Origin: Nanobdellota archaeon
GTDB taxonomy: Archaea > Nanobdellota > Nanobdellia > Woesearchaeales > GW2011-AR9
DNA length: 6,525 bases
Direction of reading: 5' to 3'
Assembly (NCBI GenBank): GCA_030695685.1
Contig: JAUYPT010000119.1
Coordinates: 1 to 6,525 of the forward strand
Shown here: positions 1 through 5,307 of the stretch, one piece after another
Layout of the letters: every line of letters begins with the position of its first letter
How positions within the stretch are numbered: position 1 is the stretch's first letter
Made by a program: the position numbers and the translations under genes
Notes under the pieces: generated by a model
Databases searched by the model: none
Seen by the model: only the letters and a program-made list of their open reading frames with translations
Told to the model about the DNA's origin: nothing

Positions 1-780
1 GTCTTTTTTCATAAATCTTGGTTCTTCCGGCATTACTACAATAGCAGTCGGCTGCAGTGCATCAATTAAATTATCAATCGTTGAAAAGGCTTTATAATCA
101 ATATACTGATCCGAAATATCCTTCAAGGTTCTTATTTTTTCTGTAGAGGAAAGATACTTATAAAGAGGTTCAATCAAACAATATGCCTCCATGACAGCAC
201 GATCAGTTGCAGGATTAAGATTGATGCCTGTCAAACTAGAAACACAACCATAGTCTAATAACGTTTCTATATCCCGTTGTGGCGGCAAATTTCCATCCCG
301 GAGTAAAATATCCATTTGCCATCTGCTGTCCATCGCCTGAACATAATCATCATGCTCAGGGGAAAATCCTTCCTCAAATTCTGGTTTGTCACCGGCTAAA
401 ACCAAAATATAATCTTTGCCTTCCAGTCGTGGAGGCATGTACATTCTCAGACTGGCAACTGTTTCCAGATCATCACGAGCAATTTTTTGTGTTATTTCTT
501 CCGGTAAATAAACATACATTAAACATTCCAAGTCGCTGGCATCAGAAGCCTGATGACCTTGACGGGCTAATTCTTTTATTCCAAGAACGCTCACTGCTGT
601 CTGCCGAATCTGTTCCAGAACCTGTTCCTGCGTTGGTTCCGCATACCGGGAAAGCACTACCAGAGAACTTTTCTCCAGACCATTATTGAGGGTAGGATCT
701 TTATACTGCAGGCTGGGACTGATTGCTTTATAGCCCGGCAAGCCAAGATACTCTTTCTTAAATATTGAAAAAAGACTCAT
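1..780 (-). CDS. Unidentified protein, N-terminal 260 residues (runs off left edge)
   Basis: The minus strand is open without a stop from an ATG at 780 to the window edge, giving 260 codons; the C-terminus lies outside. I do not recognise the family. The protein begins MSLFSIFKKEYLGLPGY and looks soluble. It has no signal peptide and no hydrophobic stretch long enough for a membrane helix, is rich in acidic residues, and shows mixed alpha/beta character, for example a strand-like YILVLAG near residue 123 and TAIVVMP near 247. I see no nucleotide-binding loop, zinc motif or catalytic signature. The ATG is supported by a TATA-like box centred 26.5 bases upstream, which implies a leaderless mRNA and a transcription unit separate from the protease gene that ends 42 bases upstream. 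Codon use resembles the neighbouring genes. A plus-strand open frame across 279-689 is only its shadow. Confidence is high that it is a gene; its function is unknown. Confidence 0.9.
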   Translation of the reverse strand, partial: MSLFSIFKKEYLGLPGYKAISPSLQYKDPTLNNGLEKSSLVVLSRYAEPTQEQVLEQIRQTAVSVLGIKELARQGHQASDASDLECLMYVYLPEEITQKIARDDLETVASLRMYMPPRLEGKDYILVLAGDKPEFEEGFSPEHDDYVQAMDSRWQMDILLRDGNLPPQRDIETLLDYGCVSSLTGINLNPATDRAVMEAYCLIEPLYKYLSSTEKIRTLKDISDQYIDYKAFSTIDNLIDALQPTAIVVMPEEPRFMKKD

Positions 781-802
781 TTTTCTAATCCTGAAACGCT
801 GA

Positions 803-810
803 TATATAAA
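803..810 (-). promoter_or_regulatory. TATA box of the left-edge gene
   Basis: Read on the minus strand this is TTTATATA, inside an AT-rich 42-base gap between the protease stop codon and the ATG at 780. Its centre (806.5) is 26.5 bases from the A of the ATG. That is the usual archaeal distance from TATA centre to transcription start, so the transcript probably begins at the start codon itself. No Shine-Dalgarno sequence is present. The same T-rich gap may also end the upstream protease transcript. Confidence 0.6.
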
Positions 811-822
811 TATAATGAAAAT

Positions 823-3800
823 TTAGAGGTAATCTTCTTTCGATGATTTTTTCTGTTTCTTGTCAGAACTTTTATTTTTTCCTTCCTCTAGAGGTTCTTT
901 TCCTGAGCGCATCACATAATACAACGTAACAATTAAGATCATAATAAAGGCAACTAAAGCACCTAAACTATAGACTTTCTTATTGATTTTGCCAGTAACG
1001 AAAGAAACAACACCACCGGTAATTTTCCCTAAGGATGATTCTTCCGTTGGCTCTTCAGTAGCAGAGTTTGCAGCAACATCGACGGGCTCAGGATTTTCAG
1101 CGCTATTTCCTGATGCTTCTTCCACAACCTCTTCGGAAGATTCTGTGGTAATAAATCCTTCACTGCTTCCTTCAGCACCACCGCTGGAACTGCCACTTGA
1201 TCCACCTGCTCCTCCGCTGCCAGAAGATGAACCGGCATCATCGGCACTGTCATCACTACTACTAGGGCAATCTAGAGAACAGGAGCCGCCGCAATCCAGG
1301 TCGTCTTCATCACCATTCTCGATGCCATCGCTGCAGGATGTGACAGCAAAGGTGTAACTTTCAGAACGGCTGTGAAGTGTGGTATAATTATCAGTGCTAC
1401 TAATAGTGAAATTTTTACTGCCGATAGTTAGATTAGACAACGTCCAGGAGCAAGCCCAGGAAGTTGCACTCTTGGAACAGTTGGCAGTATAGGGTACGGC
1501 ATTAACGGTCAATCCCGTTGTAAAAATGCCGCTGTAATCCGATGTCACAACACTAATTACTTGTTCACCATCACTTTCTAGATGTACAGTACCATCATAA
1601 CTTACACTAGTTAAATTCGGCGGCTGGGAATCGGCAACGCTGATGATAACTACTGCAGTACTTTGATTATAGGAATCAGAAACTGTAACGACAGCAGTTA
1701 AAGCGCCGGTTGTTGTCGGTGTATGGCCAATGCTTACACCCGTGTACGTTGTACCTGAAAAATTCCAGAGATAGATTAAAAGATCATTATCGGCATCACT
1801 GCCGAGAGCTGTAAAAGGAATGTTCATTCCTACTTCCACAATTGCACCATTGTTTGGTGTCGTTATTGTTGCTGTTGGAACTCGATTAAGGATGGTTACA
1901 CTCAGAGGATCAGTAATATTGGTATTTCCAGCCTGATCAAAGCCATAAAAGCGGGAAGAATAAATACCAGGAATACTCATATTGCCATTAATAGTATAGC
2001 TATAACGGTTGCCGCTGTCATGGGCAAGAGAATAATTTCGCATCACACCTTGAACACTTGTTTCCAGCAGCAATGAAGCATTATCAAGGTAAAGATCTGT
2101 AGCATTGACTGCAAAGAGAATAGTGCCATTACGATAAATTTCTGAGGGCATTACTTCAGCACCAACAAGAGCAGGATTGATCTTGTCAACAGTAAAGAGG
2201 ACAGACTCTGTTGTATTACTATTGCCGACACTATCATTAGCAATAACTGTCAACTGCTGAATTCCTTCTGCGAACAGTTCTGAATTGATTGCTGCCTGCC
2301 AGATTCCATTGACATTCTGTGCAGTGGTGGTAAATGGATTTGTTCCATTGCTGAATTGGAAGAGAACAGTATCAACTGTAAATGTGCCTGTAACAACAAC
2401 AGTAAAGAGTGATGAGCCTGTTCCGACAAATGATCCGCCCGTGGGATACGTAATGGTGACAGCAGGAACAGTCGTTCCTGATCCTCCAGTATTAATCGTC
2501 AGCATGCGTTCTGTACTTACACCGTTTGTGCCGCCAAGATTAATTCCATACAGTTTGTAGGTATAAACACCGGATGGTAAGTCTGTGACCGTGTAATTAA
2601 ATAATGTTGAATTGAGAAGATTCATGGTATAATTATACGAAGTCCCATTATTATAGTTCCATTCCACAACAGCAGCAGATAACGGAACGTCAGAAATGCC
2701 TTCGAGATAAACAATTGGATTTGTGATCACTGAATTATTGGTGACACTATTCGCCGTAAAAAGAAGGTGCGGCTGTACTGCGGCAAGAAGATCAATCCGG
2801 GGAAAGGTTAAACTATTTCGTGAATCAAATAACATGACACCATTGTCGGTTAATGTTGTCATCACTTCTGCCGGTGTTAATGTTATCCCATACGCCTGCT
2901 TCCAGTACTGGCGGATCAAGGCTGCTGCTCCGGCAACATGCGGCGCGGCCATTGACGTACCGCTTAAGGCCATAAATCCGCTGCCTGTTTTGGACGACAT
3001 GATTGATGTTCCCGGTGCCAGTAAATCTAATATCAAGCCGCTGTTGGAGCCGCTGGAGATGGCATCAGTATCACTCGTCCATCCTACAGCTGCTACTTTA
3101 GAAGCGCAGGAAGGAACACCAATACCACTGCTATAACCATTATTGCCAGAAGCAACATCAACGAAGATGCCAGCATCAACTGCGCTGTTGGCAGCGCTGG
3201 CTAAAATGTCTGTATCACAATCACTATTATGCTGCGAGCCATCGCCAAGGCTGAGAGTGATGATAGAAATATTATATGTTGCGGCATTATTTTTACACCA
3301 ATCAATGCCGGCAATGACATTAGAAACATTGGTAGAACCGGAACTTCCCGGGAATACTTTGACGGCAACCAGTTTTGCTGCGGGAGCAACGCCTGTATAT
3401 GTTGCATCTGTCGACGCGACAATTCCGGCAACATGCGAGCCATGATTATTAGAATCTTTCGGATCGGTGTCAGCATCAGCAATATCATACCCGCCGATAA
3501 CTTTAGCACAATTTCCAGCGATAAAATCAGCTGTTGTACAGCCGCCGAATGCTGGATGAGTATAATCTATACCAGTGTCAATAACACAAACTGTTTCTCC
3601 GTCGCCCTGAATGAGATCACCATTGACTGAAAGCGTTTGTACAGCAGCAGCGCCGACAAGCGGAACGGAAACATCCAGTGAAATGGTAATTGGATAATCA
3701 TAGACGATACTTTCAACGGCAGGGTTTTGCTCTAGTTTTGCTAAACCGTCGGCAGTAATTTCACCAGCAAGAGCGTTGATCGTCGTATATTGATGTGTCA

Positions 3801-4152
3801 AAATTAAATCGATATCACCTGGCACAGTTTCACGGGCAGGAGAATCTATGGTCACATCCAATACTGCCAAGACTTCTTGCTGATTTTCTTTGATCGTCTC
3901 CTGATCAGCAGTTGTTATGCCTTCATTTTCTTCTTCTTTCAAGGTAATTATGACAGGAATTGTTTTTTCACCGGCAACACCAACAACATTCCCGGATAAT
4001 AAATTAGGTGATAAGCTTCTTTTAACGACCGGATCAACATGAACTACACCCACATCAAATACAGAAAACTGTGAGGCGATAACCATCAGCCAGCCAAAAA
4101 GTAAAAGTAAGAACAAACTCAATCCTATTTTTTTAAAAATCTCCGATTCCAT
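823..4152 (-). CDS. Membrane-anchored subtilisin-family (S8) serine protease with Ig/PKD-like domains
   Basis: This is a predicted cell-surface endopeptidase of 1109 residues. Residues 9-30 form a hydrophobic signal or anchor segment. Residues about 64-160 resemble an I9 inhibitor propeptide. Residues about 183-455 are the subtilase domain, with catalytic Asp192 (VIDTGID), His237 (NHGSHVAG) and Ser400 (SGTSMAAPHVAG), and Asn337 (SGNNG) as the oxyanion residue, so the triad is intact. Beta-sandwich repeats follow at about 465-555, 560-655, 657-755, 757-840 (PKD-like, with YLWNFSG) and 845-937. Next come a four-cysteine motif (Cys940, 954, 958, 962), a Ser/Gly/Asp/Glu-rich linker (964-1045), a membrane helix (about 1059-1080) and a Lys-rich cytoplasmic tail. 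About twenty N-x-S/T sequons crowd residues 470-925, suggesting N-glycosylation. The ATG lies one base after the sppA stop with no Shine-Dalgarno sequence, which points to co-transcription and possible coupled translation. The natural substrate is unknown; it could be nutrient proteins, host or neighbour surface proteins, or maturation of the cell's own surface layer. Confidence 0.95.
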   Translation of the reverse strand: MESEIFKKIGLSLFLLLLFGWLMVIASQFSVFDVGVVHVDPVVKRSLSPNLLSGNVVGVAGEKTIPVIITLKEEENEGITTADQETIKENQQEVLAVLDVTIDSPARETVPGDIDLILTHQYTTINALAGEITADGLAKLEQNPAVESIVYDYPITISLDVSVPLVGAAAVQTLSVNGDLIQGDGETVCVIDTGIDYTHPAFGGCTTADFIAGNCAKVIGGYDIADADTDPKDSNNHGSHVAGIVASTDATYTGVAPAAKLVAVKVFPGSSGSTNVSNVIAGIDWCKNNAATYNISIITLSLGDGSQHNSDCDTDILASAANSAVDAGIFVDVASGNNGYSSGIGVPSCASKVAAVGWTSDTDAISSGSNSGLILDLLAPGTSIMSSKTGSGFMALSGTSMAAPHVAGAAALIRQYWKQAYGITLTPAEVMTTLTDNGVMLFDSRNSLTFPRIDLLAAVQPHLLFTANSVTNNSVITNPIVYLEGISDVPLSAAVVEWNYNNGTSYNYTMNLLNSTLFNYTVTDLPSGVYTYKLYGINLGGTNGVSTERMLTINTGGSGTTVPAVTITYPTGGSFVGTGSSLFTVVVTGTFTVDTVLFQFSNGTNPFTTTAQNVNGIWQAAINSELFAEGIQQLTVIANDSVGNSNTTESVLFTVDKINPALVGAEVMPSEIYRNGTILFAVNATDLYLDNASLLLETSVQGVMRNYSLAHDSGNRYSYTINGNMSIPGIYSSRFYGFDQAGNTNITDPLSVTILNRVPTATITTPNNGAIVEVGMNIPFTALGSDADNDLLIYLWNFSGTTYTGVSIGHTPTTTGALTAVVTVSDSYNQSTAVVIISVADSQPPNLTSVSYDGTVHLESDGEQVISVVTSDYSGIFTTGLTVNAVPYTANCSKSATSWACSWTLSNLTIGSKNFTISSTDNYTTLHSRSESYTFAVTSCSDGIENGDEDDLDCGGSCSLDCPSSSDDSADDAGSSSGSGGAGGSSGSSSGGAEGSSEGFITTESSEEVVEEASGNSAENPEPVDVAANSATEEPTEESSLGKITGGVVSFVTGKINKKVYSLGALVAFIMILIVTLYYVMRSGKEPLEEGKNKSSDKKQKKSSKEDYL
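913..981 (-). other. C-terminal transmembrane anchor of the protease
   Basis: This codes for about residues 1058-1080 (KVYSLGALVAFI through LYYV), an uninterrupted hydrophobic helix of about 22 residues. It follows the acidic low-complexity linker and is followed by a basic tail (SDKKQKKSSKEDYL). Positive charges after the helix fit a stop-transfer anchor, with the protease domain outside and the tail in the cytoplasm. Confidence 0.85.
1267..1335 (-). other. Cys-rich DGIxNGDE...DCGGxC motif in the protease stalk
   Basis: This segment encodes residues 940-962 of the protease: Cys940, then SDGIENGDEDD, then Cys954-GGS-Cys958 and Cys962. Four cysteines among acidic residues suggest a small disulfide-linked and perhaps calcium-binding module. 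From general knowledge, similar C-x-DGI-x-NG-x-E...DCGG-x-C stretches recur just before the membrane anchor or linker in DPANN archaeal surface proteins. Here it separates the last beta-sandwich domain from the flexible linker. Its role as a stalk or sorting module is inference. Confidence 0.6.
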
Positions 4153-4153
4153 G

Positions 4154-5080
4154 TTAGGTCATTAAAATCATCTTATTTTCCTGCAAGGTCCAGGAAGCAA
4201 ATCCTCTGCCGAGATCAAAGGAAAAATCCGCAGCAACACCCGCTAATAATTCTAAAAATCCTATCTCCCGCTGATAGACTACTGGCTCAAGAGAATCTAG
4301 ATTATAATTCGTGCGAAGATACTGTTCCACTGTTGCCATGTCACCTAATTCATCAACTAATCCCAGCTTGAGTGCTTCAATACCAAGATAAAATTCCCCG
4401 GTTGCAATCTTCCGAACAGCATTCACATCTAATCCCCTATTTTCGGCTACGCCTTGAATAAAGAAATCATGAATAGTATTTAACTTTTCCTGTAAAATGG
4501 TACGCTCATCTGCCGCCAATCCTTTAAATGGCGTTCCCAGATCTTTATATTTTCCGGCAATCATCCGCTGATACGTAACATTATAATCGTTCAATAAGCC
4601 GCTAAATTCCAGATAGGAAGAAATGACACCGATACTGCCGGTAATAGACATGCGGTTGGCAACAATATAATCCGCTGCCGATGCTACCCAATAACCACCG
4701 GAGGCGCCGACTTCACGAATCAAGGCAACGACGGGCTTTTCTGCTTTGACAACCGCAGCAGCAATCTCATCAGAGGCAACGGCAGAACCGCCGGGAGAAT
4801 TAATCACTAAAATAATCGCCTTGATCTGCGGGTTTTGCTCTGCTTCCTGAATAAAGTTTGTAATATCACCGGATGAAACGACAGCTTCACCGCTGAATAC
4901 TTGTCCGCTGCCAACCATGATCGGCCCTTCTATCGGGATGATAGCAACATTTCCGATCTTGGAGCCGTCAAAGAGTATCAGAAATAACGGCAAGATGACG
5001 AATGTGAATACTAAAACACCGCCGATGATCAGCAGAATACGCTTCGTGCTTGTTCTCTTTTCTCTCATCCCCTTTTTCAC
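4154..5080 (-). CDS. sppA: Signal peptide peptidase SppA (S49 family)
   Basis: SppA is a membrane-anchored serine protease with a Ser/Lys dyad that degrades signal peptides and other membrane-associated peptides. This protein has 308 residues, the usual length for single-domain archaeal and Gram-positive SppA. A basic N-terminus precedes one membrane helix (about 15-37). The catalytic fold follows, with NSPGG at 94-98 (oxyanion region), nucleophile Ser127 in GASGGYWVAS, the S49 signature region TGSIGV (147-152), and Lys179 in GKYKDLGTPFK as the general base. The Ser-Lys distance of 52 matches that of known SppA enzymes. The start is GTG at 5080, supported by a TATA box centred 26.5 bases upstream, which implies a leaderless mRNA. 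The alternative ATG four codons in (5068) would remove only MKKG. The TAA stop is separated by one base from the ATG of the subtilase gene, so the two proteases form an operon with sppA first. Confidence 0.95.
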   Translation of the reverse strand: MKKGMREKRTSTKRILLIIGGVLVFTFVILPLFLILFDGSKIGNVAIIPIEGPIMVGSGQVFSGEAVVSSGDITNFIQEAEQNPQIKAIILVINSPGGSAVASDEIAAAVVKAEKPVVALIREVGASGGYWVASAADYIVANRMSITGSIGVISSYLEFSGLLNDYNVTYQRMIAGKYKDLGTPFKGLAADERTILQEKLNTIHDFFIQGVAENRGLDVNAVRKIATGEFYLGIEALKLGLVDELGDMATVEQYLRTNYNLDSLEPVVYQREIGFLELLAGVAADFSFDLGRGFASWTLQENKMILMT

Positions 5081-5102
5081 ATTCGGAATGAATCAGGAGA
5101 AA

Positions 5103-5110
5103 TTTATAAA
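5103..5110 (-). promoter_or_regulatory. TATA box of the sppA-subtilase operon
   Basis: On the minus strand this reads TTTATAAA, preceded by a purine-rich GTAAGA that could act as a weak BRE. The centre lies 26.5 bases from the G of the GTG at 5080, the same spacing as for the left-edge gene. This supports a leaderless sppA mRNA starting at or within a base or two of GTG. The promoter is divergent from the tRNA promoter about 30 bases away. Confidence 0.65.
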
Positions 5111-5135
5111 TCTTACTCGTCTTCCAAAGCAAACG

Positions 5136-5144
5136 TTTTTAAAA
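5136..5144 (+). promoter_or_regulatory. TATA box of the tRNA gene
   Basis: TTTTTAAAA on the plus strand, preceded by purine-rich GCAAACG (possible BRE). Its centre is about 27-28 bases upstream of tRNA nucleotide 1 (5168). Archaeal transcription would then begin at, or only one or two bases before, the mature 5' end, leaving little or no 5' leader. Together with the sppA box, two divergent promoters share the 87 bases between 5081 and 5167. Confidence 0.55.
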
Positions 5145-5206
5145 GAGCAGTAATTTTGAAGCAATATAGCGGAGTAGGGAAGCTAGGAGTACCCGTCGGG
5201 CTCATA

Positions 5207-5228
5207 TGGCTTCTAAAAAGCTTCGGAT
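5207..5228 (+). other. tRNA intron 1, anticodon loop (position 37/38), 22 nt
   Basis: The intron lies between A37 (5206) and A38 (5229), the standard archaeal intron site; removing it yields the loop CTCATAA. It folds into a stem of GGCTT (5208-5212) with AAGCT (5218-5222; one G-U) around a 5-nt loop. The bulges would be TA|T on the 5' side and AT|A on the 3' side. The central helix, exon CTCA (5201-5204) against intron TCGG (5223-5226), has a C-C mismatch and a G-U pair, so this bulge-helix-bulge is relaxed rather than perfect. Confidence 0.85.
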
Positions 5229-5250
5229 ACCCGAAGATCGCTGGTTCAAA

Positions 5251-5296
5251 CGAGAAACTGAGTTTATCGCATAGAAAAACGCAGTTTTTCTGAACG
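5251..5296 (+). other. tRNA intron 2, T-loop (position 59/60), 46 nt
   Basis: The intron lies between A59 (5250) and U60 (5297); removing it restores a consensus TTCAAAT loop between perfect T-stem halves. It shows a full bulge-helix-bulge. The T-stem is the outer helix. Bulges are AA|C (5249-5251) and CG|T (5295-5297). The central 4-bp helix is exon TTCA (5245-5248) with intron TGAA (5291-5294). The inner helix is 9 bp between 5252-5260 and 5282-5290, with one G-U. T-loop introns are non-canonical and need a splicing endonuclease of broad specificity. Confidence 0.87.
5275..5279 (-). terminator. Possible terminator for the ATP-grasp mRNA inside the tRNA intron (antisense)
   Basis: On the minus strand this is TTTTT, about 30 bases beyond the ATP-grasp TAG stop and inside the antisense of the T-loop intron. 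A second minus-strand T5 lies at 5215-5219 in the anticodon-loop intron. These are the first T5 tracts the ATP-grasp transcript would meet. Assigning termination here is inference. Confidence 0.3.
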
Positions 5297-5307
5297 TCCA
5301 GCCTCCG

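Noticed and set aside
279..689. Plus-strand open frame of 136 codons
   Set aside because: It lies entirely opposite the 260-codon minus-strand gene, which has a promoter, a good start and uninterrupted coding; the plus-strand protein is rich in His, Pro and Cys with no recognisable feature.
1150..1260. Repetitive Ser/Gly codons as a possible tandem repeat or mobile element
   Set aside because: The stretch is an irregular low-complexity linker within the protease reading frame, with no exact repeat unit.
2285..3630. Several plus-strand and alternate-frame open frames inside the subtilase gene
   Set aside because: They are shadows of the subtilase coding sequence, which has an intact catalytic triad and domain structure across the region.
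5080..5082. ATG two bases upstream of the sppA GTG
   Set aside because: It is out of frame with sppA and is followed at once by TGA (ATGTGA), so it cannot be the sppA start; a one-codon regulatory ORF is possible but unsupported.
4917..5153. Plus-strand open frame spanning the sppA N-terminus and promoter region
   Set aside because: It runs across the sppA start and both promoter boxes; the protein looks like an antisense translation of the SppA membrane helix.
5252..5290. Inverted repeat as a rho-independent style hairpin terminator
   Set aside because: It is the inner helix of the T-loop intron, and Archaea generally terminate at T tracts without needing such hairpins.
5207..5296. Reading the gene as a degenerate tRNA pseudogene with insertions
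   Set aside because: Both insertions sit at sites that form bulge-helix-bulge structures and their removal gives a consensus tRNA with no mismatched stem pairs in the acceptor, anticodon or T arms.
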